Positions 7,382 through 13,661 of a stretch of 13,661 bases of DNA are shown piece after piece (within the stretch, counting starts at the first letter, position 1; every line of letters starts with the position of its first letter). Made by a program: the position numbers and the translations under genes. Source of the DNA: CAZGUG01 sp964529035 (GTDB lineage Bacteria; Bacillota; Clostridia; Ch29); the NCBI GenBank assembly GCA_964529035.1, contig CAZGUG010000052.1, forward strand, positions 1 to 13,661. Direction: 5' to 3'. The notes under the pieces were generated by a model. It ran no database searches. It had not been told where the DNA came from and saw only the letters and a program-made list of their open reading frames with translations.

Positions 7382-8587
7382 ATGAACATAATAGTACAAA
7401 AATACGGCGGTTCGTCGGTGGGAGACCTGGACAGGATAAAAAACGTTGCAAAAAGGGTTAAGGAAAGGAAGGATTCCGGAGCCAAACAGGTGGTGGTGGT
7501 TTCCGCCATGGGAAATACAACCGATGAGCTTATATCCACCGCCTATGGTCTGAGCAGCAATCCACGACCCAGGGAACTTGACGTGCTGATGTCCACCGGG
7601 GAACAGATATCAATCGCGCTATTATCCATAGCCCTTAACGATATCGGGTGCAGGGCCAGGTCCTTCACCGGCCATCAAATAGAACTCATTACCGAAGGTT
7701 TTCATACCAAATCGAAAATTGCTGATATTAATACTTCGGTTATTCTTAAGGAACTGGAAAAAGACAATGTGGTTATAGTGGCAGGTTTTCAGGGAATTAA
7801 TACAAATAATGAAATCACAACCCTCGGCCGCGGGGGTTCCGACACAACAGCGGTGGCACTGGCAGCAAAACTGGGAGCGGTGTGTGAGATATATACCGAT
7901 GTTGACGGCATATACACGATAGACCCCGGGCTTTATCCCGATGCCCGCAAGCTGGAAAGCATCAGCTACCAGGAAATGATGGAAATGGCCAGCCTTGGTG
8001 CAGCCGTAATGCATCCCCGCTCGATCGAGATTGCATATAATTACAGCGTACCGATATATGTCGCGAAGAACACCGGTGAATCACCGGGAACCTATATTAA
8101 GGAGAGTGATGAGACAATGGAAAAGACAGTGATTACCGGCCTGGCGGTGGACAACAATGATGCAATGATAACGGTGAACGATTTTCCCTGTGACATAGAC
8201 TCCATATCAAAACTGTTCAGCGGTCTTGCCGAAAAACACATAAATATAGATATGATAAGCCAGACTACCCCGGTAAAGGAACGGCTGAGTATATCCTTTA
8301 CAATACCCAGAAATGATCTGGACGACGCACTGGAAAGCCTGAAAAAACTGGAACAAAGGATAGGTCCCTTTAATGCCGAAACCGATACAAACATAACCAA
8401 GCTTTCGGTGGTTGGAATGGGTATGCGAACCCAGTCGGGAGTGGCCGCCAGAATGTTTTCGGTGCTGGCGGAAAATGATATAAACATAAAGATTATTACT
8501 ACCTCGGAAATACGCATCTCCTGCACCATAGACCCGAAGGACCAGAACAAGGCGGTGGCTGCCATAGCCAGGGAATTCCAGCTGTAA
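7382..8587 (+). CDS. lysC: Aspartate kinase (lysine-sensitive type, ACT domains)
   Basis: Phosphorylates L-aspartate with ATP, the first step of the aspartate family. It has 401 residues, close to the B. subtilis LysC-type enzymes (about 408). The N-terminal amino-acid kinase domain (1 to about 240) has VQKYGGSSVG, VVSAMGNTTDEL, STGEQIS, TLGRGGSDTTA, YTDVDGIYTIDP and MHPRSIE. Two ACT domains follow (about 250-401), with INIDMISQ and INIKIITTSEIRIS as the regulatory-site segments. These suggest feedback inhibition by an aspartate-family amino acid, probably lysine given the operon. AAGGATG (7369-7375) precedes the ATG. The gene follows a strong terminator with no recognisable promoter in the 29 bases between, so it probably depends on readthrough or an upstream internal promoter. 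Confidence 0.95.
   Translation: MNIIVQKYGGSSVGDLDRIKNVAKRVKERKDSGAKQVVVVSAMGNTTDELISTAYGLSSNPRPRELDVLMSTGEQISIALLSIALNDIGCRARSFTGHQIELITEGFHTKSKIADINTSVILKELEKDNVVIVAGFQGINTNNEITTLGRGGSDTTAVALAAKLGAVCEIYTDVDGIYTIDPGLYPDARKLESISYQEMMEMASLGAAVMHPRSIEIAYNYSVPIYVAKNTGESPGTYIKESDETMEKTVITGLAVDNNDAMITVNDFPCDIDSISKLFSGLAEKHINIDMISQTTPVKERLSISFTIPRNDLDDALESLKKLEQRIGPFNAETDTNITKLSVVGMGMRTQSGVAARMFSVLAENDINIKIITTSEIRISCTIDPKDQNKAVAAIAREFQL
8099..8119 (+). other. Candidate internal translation start for the aspartokinase beta subunit
   Basis: Within lysC, AAGGAG (8099-8104) precedes an in-frame ATG at 8117 by 12 bases; this is codon 246. Starting here would give a 156-residue polypeptide made of the two ACT domains. 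In B. subtilis aspartokinase II, a beta subunit is made from an in-frame internal start at the equivalent place. The spacing is longer than ideal. Confidence 0.5.
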
Positions 8588-8602
8588 ATCTTGAAGTCAT
8601 GA

Positions 8603-8636
8603 GGCATACCGGAACAACCGGTGTGCCCCGCTTTTT
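8603..8636 (+). terminator. Intrinsic terminator after lysC
   Basis: GGCATACCGG (8603-8612) pairs with CCGGTGTGCC (8618-8627) around a 5-base loop, with one U-G pair. Five U follow at 8632-8636 after CCGC. It ends the lysine operon. Confidence 0.72.
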
Positions 8637-8650
8637 ATCTTGTTAGTATA

Positions 8651-8662
8651 TTTATGCATAAA
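8651..8662. promoter_or_regulatory. 12-bp perfect palindrome upstream of argG
   Basis: TTTATGCATAAA is a perfect palindrome just after the lysC terminator. Its half TGCATAAA recurs at 8753-8760 in the argG promoter. It may be a distal operator, for example for an ArgR/AhrC-type regulator, but no function is shown. Confidence 0.25.
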
Positions 8663-8751
8663 CAACATCCAATCCTTCATCCTGTAACCCAATAGAATCA
8701 ACCGCATCCGGAAGACTTTTAAAAATTAATATATAATTTTTTAAAAAAGTA

Positions 8752-8779
8752 TTGCATAAATATTAAATAATAGTATAAT
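8752..8779 (+). promoter_or_regulatory. argGH promoter
   Basis: TTGCAT (8752-8757) and TATAAT (8774-8779) are spaced by 16 bases. The region upstream (about 8717-8750) is almost pure A/T and could act as an UP element. The predicted start is near 8786, about 40 bases before argG. Confidence 0.6.
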
Positions 8780-8808
8780 TATTATAATAACCTGTATAAT
8801 AATACGCA
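8772..8808 (+). promoter_or_regulatory. Candidate tandem ARG boxes
   Basis: Two similar blocks, GTATAATTATT (from 8773) and GTATAATAATA (from 8794), lie 21 bp apart over the -10 and transcription start. Paired ARG boxes bound by ArgR/AhrC are typically 18 bp with a 3-bp gap, the same 21-bp period, and their consensus is an A/T-rich TGnAT-AT palindrome. A 12-bp palindrome, TTATTATAATAA (8779-8790), lies between. The region is very A/T-rich, so chance similarity is possible. Confidence 0.35.
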
Positions 8809-8826
8809 TTGTTAGGAGGAGTTTGG

Positions 8827-10065
8827 ATGGTCTCAAAGAATAAGGTGGTCCTGGCATATTCAGGCGGGCTGGACACTTCAATAATTATACCTTGGCTTAA
8901 AGAAAACTATAACTACGAGGTTATAGCGGTATGCGTCGACGTAGGCCAGGGAGAGGAGATCCAGGCGGCAAGACAAAAAGCAATAATGTCGGGGGCCAGT
9001 AAAATATACGTTGAGGATGTCAAAGAGGAATTTGTAAAGGATTATATCTTCCCAACCCTGAAAGCGGGCGCTGCTTATGAAGGGAAGTATCTGCTTGGTA
9101 CTTCCTTCGCCCGCCCCCTGATTGCAAAAAAACTGGTTGAGATTGCCCATAAGGAAGGCGCAGTGGCAATAGCCCACGGTGCCACCGGCAAAGGCAACGA
9201 CCAGGTGCGCTTTGAACTCACAATCAAAGCCCTGAGTCCGCATATGAAGGTAATCGCACCCTGGAGGATATGGAACATAAAATCCAGGGAAGAATCCGTT
9301 GACTATGCCACGGCAAGGGATATACCGATACCGGTAACAAAGGAGCACCCCTACAGTATGGACAGAAACCTGTGGCACCTGAGCCATGAAGGTTCGGACC
9401 TGGAAGACCCGTGGTTTACACCCGACGACAGTACTTATCTGTTGACGGTTCCGCCGGAAAAAGCTCCGGATACGCCTACCTATCTGGAACTGTATTTCGA
9501 AGAAGGCATACCCAAGGCCGTTAACGGCACCCAGTATAAACCGCTGGCCCTTGTGGAAAAACTAAACGAAATAGGTGGCCAAAACGGTGTAGGCATAATA
9601 GATATGGTGGAAAACAGGCTTGTGGGAATGAAGTCCCGCGGGGTTTACGAATGTCCCGGCGGCACCATCTTATACAACGCCCACAAGGAACTGGAGCGCC
9701 TGACCCTTGACCGTCAGACCACCTATTTTAAGGATACGGTGGCAAACCAGTACGCTCAGCTTGTTTACGACGGCCTGTGGTACACTCCCCTCAAAGAAGC
9801 GCTTGACGCCTTTGTGGACAGTACCCAGGAAACGGTTACCGGCACCGTAAAGCTTAAGCTTTACAAGGGAAGCTGCACAGTATGCGGCAGTAAATCCCCC
9901 TATTCACTTTACAACGAAGAATACGTCACCTTCGGCGAAGACGATGTATATAACCAAAAGGATGCGGAGGGCTTTATAAACCTCTTTGGTCTGCCCCTGA
10001 AGGTAAGGGCGCTTATGAACGAAAATAAGGAAAATAAATCCCAAAGGAAGATTAAAGCGGTATGA
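8827..10065 (+). CDS. argG: Argininosuccinate synthase
   Basis: Joins citrulline and aspartate with ATP to form argininosuccinate, the second-last step of arginine synthesis. It has 412 residues, of normal length. The N-terminal PP-loop AYSGGLDTS (10-18) binds ATP. Other hallmarks are CVDVGQGEE, GTSFARPLIAK, HGATGKGNDQVRFE, the HPYSMDRNLWHLSHEG stretch, and the C-terminal CPGGTILYNAHKELE. The ATG at 8827 is favoured because AGGAGG (8814-8819) lies 7 bases upstream; an in-frame TTG at 8809 precedes the ribosome binding site. The tail (ENKENKSQRKIKAV) is lysine-rich and variable in this family. argH starts inside its stop codon (ATGA), so the two are coupled. Confidence 0.97.
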   Translation: MVSKNKVVLAYSGGLDTSIIIPWLKENYNYEVIAVCVDVGQGEEIQAARQKAIMSGASKIYVEDVKEEFVKDYIFPTLKAGAAYEGKYLLGTSFARPLIAKKLVEIAHKEGAVAIAHGATGKGNDQVRFELTIKALSPHMKVIAPWRIWNIKSREESVDYATARDIPIPVTKEHPYSMDRNLWHLSHEGSDLEDPWFTPDDSTYLLTVPPEKAPDTPTYLELYFEEGIPKAVNGTQYKPLALVEKLNEIGGQNGVGIIDMVENRLVGMKSRGVYECPGGTILYNAHKELERLTLDRQTTYFKDTVANQYAQLVYDGLWYTPLKEALDAFVDSTQETVTGTVKLKLYKGSCTVCGSKSPYSLYNEEYVTFGEDDVYNQKDAEGFINLFGLPLKVRALMNENKENKSQRKIKAV

Positions 10066-11444
10066 AACTGTGGTCGGGACGTTTTACAAAGGATACCAAA
10101 CGGGAAATGGATGACTTTCACTCATCCATTTCCTTTGATATGCGCCTTTATAAGCAGGACATTCTGGGAAGCACGGCTCATGCCAAGGCGCTTTTAAAAT
10201 GCGGTATACTTACCAAAGAGGAATATGAAAAGATAAGGAAAGGCCTTTCTTCGATACTGGATGATATTGAAAAAGGGACAATTGAATTTGATACAGGGTA
10301 TGAAGATATTCATATGAATATTGAAAAGCTTCTGACCGACAGGATCGGAGAAACCGGCAAAAAGCTGCATACCGCAAGGAGCAGGAACGACCAGGCGGTT
10401 GTTGACTTCAAACTGTATCTCAAGGAACAGATTCGTGTGCTAAAAGGGCAGATAAAAGACCTGCTTGAGGTGCTGGTAAACCTGTCCGAAAAGAATCTTT
10501 ACACTATCATGCCGGGGTATACCCACCTTCAGCACGCCCAGCCGGTTACCCTTGCCCATCACCTTATGGCTTACTTTGAAATGTTTAAAAGGGATATCGG
10601 CCGCCTTGAGGACTGCCGCCGCCGTATGGACGAAAACCCACTGGGCAGTTGTGCGCTGGCCGGCACCACCTATCCGCTGGACAGACAGCTTACGACAGAC
10701 TTGCTGGGCTTTTCCTCATACACGGCAAACAGCCTTGACGGCATCAGCGACAGGGATTATGCAATCGAATTTTTGGCCGCATCCTCAGTTATTATGATGC
10801 ATCTCAGTCGTTTTTGCGAAGAACTGATCCTTTGGTCAACCACTGAGTTCGGCTTTGTGGAAATGGACGATGCCTACAGCACCGGAAGCAGCATTATGCC
10901 ACAGAAAAAAAACCCGGATGCGGCGGAACTTATTAGGGGAAAAACAGGCAGGGTATACGGGAACCTCTTCGGCCTTCTTACCGTCATGAAGGGTTTACCC
11001 CTCGCCTATAACAAGGACATGCAGGAAGACAAGGAAAGCGTTTTTGATACAATCGACACGATAAAGGGCTGCCTTTCGATGTTTGTGCCCATGCTGTCCA
11101 CCCTGGACTTTAATAAAGAAAAAATGCTGGCTGCGGCAGGCCGTGGGTTTACCGCCGCCACCGATGTTGCGGACTATCTGGCAAAAAAAGGTGTGCCCTT
11201 CCGCACCGCCCACCGGATTGTGGGAGAGCTGGTACTGCAGTGCTCCCGGAAAGACATAACCCTTGAACAGCTTTCGCCGGAGGACTACAAAAAAATATCA
11301 CCGGCCTTTGAAGAGGATATCCTGGAGGCAATCAAGCCTGAAAACTTAATAAAGGCTCGGGATATACCCGGGGGGCCCGCTCCGGAACAGGTAAAAAAAC
11401 ACATTATTGGGGCAAAGGGCTTTCTGGCCGGGTTAGACACCTAA
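10062..11444 (+). CDS. argH: Argininosuccinate lyase
   Basis: Splits argininosuccinate into arginine and fumarate. It has 460 residues and belongs to the fumarase/aspartase superfamily, acting as a tetramer. Visible motifs are MKLWSGRF at the start, HTARSRNDQ (103-111), GYTHLQHAQP (152-161, containing the catalytic-region histidines H155 and H158), and the superfamily signature GSSIMPQKKNPD (275-286) with the catalytic serine loop (S276/S277). The ATG overlaps the argG stop by 4 bases. AAAGGAAG inside argG (10043-10050) may serve as the ribosome binding site, though translational coupling is probably more important. No GNAT (ArgA) extension is fused to this ArgH; a terminator follows. Confidence 0.97.
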   Translation: MKLWSGRFTKDTKREMDDFHSSISFDMRLYKQDILGSTAHAKALLKCGILTKEEYEKIRKGLSSILDDIEKGTIEFDTGYEDIHMNIEKLLTDRIGETGKKLHTARSRNDQAVVDFKLYLKEQIRVLKGQIKDLLEVLVNLSEKNLYTIMPGYTHLQHAQPVTLAHHLMAYFEMFKRDIGRLEDCRRRMDENPLGSCALAGTTYPLDRQLTTDLLGFSSYTANSLDGISDRDYAIEFLAASSVIMMHLSRFCEELILWSTTEFGFVEMDDAYSTGSSIMPQKKNPDAAELIRGKTGRVYGNLFGLLTVMKGLPLAYNKDMQEDKESVFDTIDTIKGCLSMFVPMLSTLDFNKEKMLAAAGRGFTAATDVADYLAKKGVPFRTAHRIVGELVLQCSRKDITLEQLSPEDYKKISPAFEEDILEAIKPENLIKARDIPGGPAPEQVKKHIIGAKGFLAGLDT

Positions 11445-11457
11445 GTACAAATAAAAA

Positions 11458-11495
11458 TACGGTAGCGGGAACGGTTCCCGCCGACCGCATTTTTT
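11458..11495 (+). terminator. Intrinsic terminator of argGH
   Basis: GCGGGAA (11465-11471) and TTCCCGC (11475-11481) form a 7-bp stem with a 3-base loop. It is extended by CGGT (11460-11463) with ACCG (11484-11487) and followed by six U (11490-11495). The high-GC stem and U-tract make this a convincing end to the arginine operon. Confidence 0.85.
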
Positions 11496-11531
11496 AAATT
11501 TTTCGGGAAACAATATAAATATCTGTACCTG

Positions 11532-11568
11532 TAAAAGACCAAAACTTGACAGAAGTGGCGGTCTTTTA
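11532..11568. promoter_or_regulatory. 9-bp inverted repeat across the promoter
   Basis: TAAAAGACC (11532-11540) and GGTCTTTTA (11560-11568) are perfect inverted repeats, 19 bases apart, flanking the -35 box and most of the spacer. An inner dyad, ACTT (11544-11547) with AAGT (11552-11555), lies within. As DNA this looks like an operator. As RNA made from argGH readthrough it could be a second hairpin with a short U-run. Confidence 0.45.
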
Positions 11569-11574
11569 TATTAT
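11546..11574 (+). promoter_or_regulatory. Sigma-A promoter of the PLP-like/GNAT gene
   Basis: TTGACA (11546-11551) and TATTAT (11569-11574) are spaced by 17 bases. The predicted start near 11581 is about 30 bases before the TTG start at 11612. The gene is therefore expressed independently of argGH. Confidence 0.75.
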
Positions 11575-11611
11575 CTAATACTGTATCCGACTATTATAAA
11601 GGAGTGGTTTT

Positions 11612-12961
11612 TTGAATAAACCCGGAAAAACCCCACTGTTTCGTGCCAAAAACCTGGAGCAGTACCTGGGGGTAAAACAAATTTACTTTAAACTGGAAGG
11701 AACAAACCCCTTCGGTCATAAGTACGACAGGGTTTCCGAAGTAATAGTCAAGGATGCCCTTCATCAGAAAAAGAGCGGCCTTTTGGTGGATGGATCCTAT
11801 GACTATATTAACTCAGTGGTTAAATTTTGCGAAGAGTATGCCCTTGATGTCAAAGTTCCTCTGTTCAGAAAAGAAAACTGGAAAACGAAATCCTTTGGCA
11901 GCGGCCTGCTGCTTGACTTCACAGACACCAACAGGAATAATAAGTACGAGCTTGTGGATGACTACTGCAGAAAAAGCGGCCTGTACAACGCCTCCAACCA
12001 GTACGCAAATATGCATCTTAGTATGATAGCACTTCAGAAAATAGGCGAAGAGATTGCTGAAAAGCTGGGTGACAACATCAGCACCGTATTCATACAGTTG
12101 AGCTATGGATATACCGTATCCAGCCTTTATAACGGTTTCATGAACAAGTGGGTTGAAGGCAGTATAAACAAGTACCCTCAAATATTTTCATGCACAATAC
12201 CAAAGGGTAATACCATATATGATGACTATAAAAGGAATATGGAGATACGCGACCTAGAAGACTATGACATTAAGATCAACAAATACACAAGGCACCTGTT
12301 TACAGGTAAGGGGGCCCTGCTTGAGGATACCCTAAAAGCCGTTCATGATACAAACGGAAAAATAATATCGGTGGACGAAAACCTGCTGAAAGAAAGTGTC
12401 AAAACATTAAAACAAAAAGAAAACATACTGCTGTCAGCTGAGGAGGGTTATTCCTTCGCCGGGTTTTACAAGCTGGCCAAGGAAGGCAGGATTGAAAACG
12501 GAAAGCACGTGATAGTTCTCAATAACGGTAAAAGTGATATTCAGCTTCAACGAATCACCAATTTCAATGAGTATTCCAGGGATACAATTTCCCGCTGGAT
12601 AAAGGAATGGCTGCAGGAATACTCAGATCCCATAGAAGAAACCGAAGATGCGGTCCAGGCCGCAGTAAGGACCGGTTTTATACTTTTAGCCCTAAGGAAC
12701 AATACTCCCCAGGGTATATGTGTGGTTGTAAACCTTGGCTTCAAGGAATTTATACCTACATACCATCTCGCGTATATCTGCACCAAGGAAGGAAACAAAG
12801 GCCGCGGCATAGCCACCAAACTTATCAACGAAATGATAGAGCTTACAAAGGGTAAACTGTCCCTTCATGTTGACCTGGATAACAGAAGGGCGAAAAAGCT
12901 GTATAGGAAACTGGGGTTCAAAACGTCATATTACAGGATGATATACTATGAAGAACAGTAG
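11612..12961 (+). CDS. Threonine-synthase-like (PLP fold II) domain fused to a GNAT acetyltransferase
   Basis: A 449-residue two-domain protein starting with TTG, 7 bases after AAAGGAG (11598-11604). Residues 1 to about 312 follow the threonine synthase layout: TPLFRAKNLEQYLGV, YFKLEGTNPFGHKYDR, a region matching the glycine-rich phosphate loop (IQLSYGYTVSSLYNGF, 161-176), and SAEEGYSFAGFYKLAKEGRI followed by VIVLNNGKSD. The PLP motifs are altered. The family's NPTGSFKDR is NPFGHKYDR, which moves the lysine (K37) by one position. The STGNTS-type motif reads DGSYDYINS, and the GxGG loop is SYGYT. Residues about 313-449 are a GNAT domain with the acetyl-CoA loop KGRGIATKL (396-404) and VDLDNRRAKKLYRKLGF (420-436). 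So an acetyltransferase with an N-terminal domain that may bind a substrate or an unusual cofactor is likely. No substrate can be assigned. It has its own promoter and converges with cyuA. Confidence 0.75.
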   Translation: MNKPGKTPLFRAKNLEQYLGVKQIYFKLEGTNPFGHKYDRVSEVIVKDALHQKKSGLLVDGSYDYINSVVKFCEEYALDVKVPLFRKENWKTKSFGSGLLLDFTDTNRNNKYELVDDYCRKSGLYNASNQYANMHLSMIALQKIGEEIAEKLGDNISTVFIQLSYGYTVSSLYNGFMNKWVEGSINKYPQIFSCTIPKGNTIYDDYKRNMEIRDLEDYDIKINKYTRHLFTGKGALLEDTLKAVHDTNGKIISVDENLLKESVKTLKQKENILLSAEEGYSFAGFYKLAKEGRIENGKHVIVLNNGKSDIQLQRITNFNEYSRDTISRWIKEWLQEYSDPIEETEDAVQAAVRTGFILLALRNNTPQGICVVVNLGFKEFIPTYHLAYICTKEGNKGRGIATKLINEMIELTKGKLSLHVDLDNRRAKKLYRKLGFKTSYYRMIYYEEQ

Positions 12962-12962
12962 A

Positions 12963-12980
12963 GGCTGCTTATCAGCAGCC
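12963..12980. terminator. Hairpin at the convergent gene ends
   Basis: GGCTGCT (12963-12969) and AGCAGCC (12974-12980) form a 7-bp stem with a TATC loop, directly after the stop of the plus-strand gene and spanning the last codons of the minus-strand gene. Neither side has a good U-tract. It may be a weak shared terminator or only a 3' stability hairpin. Confidence 0.35.
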
Positions 12981-13661
12981 AATACAGTTTCTTTTGTTGG
13001 TGGCAAGGTTGTCCACCATTACTTCTAGAATGGTATGGTCGGTCTCCATCATCCCCGGGTAGCTGACCCTTCCGAGGTTTTGTATGGTCTTCTCAACGCT
13101 GCAGTGAATTATTCCGTTGTCACAGGGTACCACCGTGCCTTCAACTGCCAACACTGCGGACTGCAGAGCCGCATAGGCCGCGGTTGAAAGTTTAAGCGCA
13201 CAGCCTACCTTTCCACCGTCGCAAATCATGCCGGTGATGTTGGCAACCATGTTTTTAATTGCTCCCTCAATCTGGCGGTTGTTAGCGCCATACAGCAGTG
13301 CTATACCGCTGCTTGCACCTGTGGCAGCCGCCACCGCGCATCCGCACAGTGCGGAGAGTTTTCCCGTATAGCTCTTTATATATATTGTAACAATATGGCT
13401 CAGTGTCAAAGCCCTTGCCAATTCGCGGTCACCGGCCTGCATTCTCTCTGCCACGGCAACCACCGGAAGTATGGCTGTAATACCGTGGTTGCCGCTACCT
13501 GCACTGCTCATGACAGTCATCTTGGTCCCGGCCATTCTGACATCCGCCCCGGCCGCCGTCAATGCTGCGGCATAGTTGTGAATGTCGTTGGACAGTATCC
13601 CGTTTCTCATGGACCTGAAAATACTGTACCCCACACCCATGCCCACCTTTTCTTCAAGACC
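12972..13661 (-). CDS. cyuA: L-cysteine desulfidase (CyuA / UPF0597 family), C-terminal part, cut by window edge
   Basis: The reading frame stays open to the right edge, so only the last 229 residues are seen; the family is usually somewhat over 400. This family resembles the serine dehydratase alpha chain. It converts L-cysteine to pyruvate, ammonia and hydrogen sulfide using a [4Fe-4S] cluster. Visible hallmarks are the MSSAGSGNHGITAILPV stretch, SALCGCAVAAATGASSGIA with a candidate cluster cysteine, IEGAIKNMVANITGMICDGGKVGCALK with the C-x6-C pair that matches two cluster ligands, and GRVSYPGMMETDHTILEVM near the end. The tail ends NKRNCIGC. It converges with the PLP-like/GNAT gene, with a 10-base gap and a hairpin. 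The family includes poorly characterised members, so the exact substrate (cysteine or another amino acid) is inferred. Confidence 0.85.
   Translation of the reverse strand, partial: GLEEKVGMGVGYSIFRSMRNGILSNDIHNYAAALTAAGADVRMAGTKMTVMSSAGSGNHGITAILPVVAVAERMQAGDRELARALTLSHIVTIYIKSYTGKLSALCGCAVAAATGASSGIALLYGANNRQIEGAIKNMVANITGMICDGGKVGCALKLSTAAYAALQSAVLAVEGTVVPCDNGIIHCSVEKTIQNLGRVSYPGMMETDHTILEVMVDNLATNKRNCIGC

Noticed and set aside
6780..7451. Minus-strand open frame of 223 codons opposite dapH
   Set aside because: It is a by-product of the repetitive hexapeptide codons; its low-complexity I/T/A/P composition and position across a terminator argue against a gene.
8795..8800. Second TATAAT before argG as an alternative -10
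   Set aside because: There is no -35 at the right distance and it falls within the candidate second ARG box; the TATAAT at 8774-8779 has a better partner.

Overview
The window looks like a piece of a Clostridia-type (low-to-moderate GC Bacillota) chromosome. The reasons are strong AGGAGG-type ribosome binding sites, consensus sigma-A promoters, a lysine riboswitch, the acetyl-diaminopimelate version of lysine synthesis, frequent TTG starts and simple hairpin-plus-U terminators. No species is claimed. I saw no tRNA, rRNA, insertion sequence, prophage or CRISPR array.

Left part (1-3368): a MarR-type regulator reads rightward from a near-perfect promoter. Facing it, on the minus strand, are an M20-family amidohydrolase and, upstream of that, a D-aminoacylase gene that is split by a frameshift and probably a small deletion. 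The regulator and the amidohydrolase converge and overlap by 8 bp at their stop codons.

Middle part (3447-8640): a lysine-biosynthesis operon. A TTGACA-17-TATCAT promoter feeds a clear lysine riboswitch with a terminator. Then come asd (aspartate-semialdehyde dehydrogenase), dapA, dapB, the tetrahydrodipicolinate N-acetyltransferase (dapD/dapH type), a strong intrinsic terminator, and lysC (aspartate kinase with ACT domains and a plausible internal start for a beta subunit). Together these carry aspartate to N-acetyl-2-amino-6-oxopimelate. The aminotransferase is not in the window. The deacetylase is either elsewhere or possibly the nearby M20 enzyme.

Right part (8640-13661): argG and argH, overlapping ATGA, make arginine from citrulline and aspartate behind an AT-rich promoter with candidate tandem ARG boxes. 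After a terminator, a separate promoter with a 9-bp inverted repeat drives an unusual two-domain protein. Its N-terminal half has the threonine-synthase-like (fold type II PLP enzyme) layout with altered PLP-binding motifs, and its C-terminal part is a GNAT acetyltransferase. This is the most novel-looking gene here. Converging on it, and cut by the right edge, is the C-terminal half of a CyuA-type L-cysteine desulfidase.

The shared theme is amino-acid metabolism: aspartate and glutamate-family biosynthesis in the centre, and amino-acid derivative or cysteine breakdown at the flanks.
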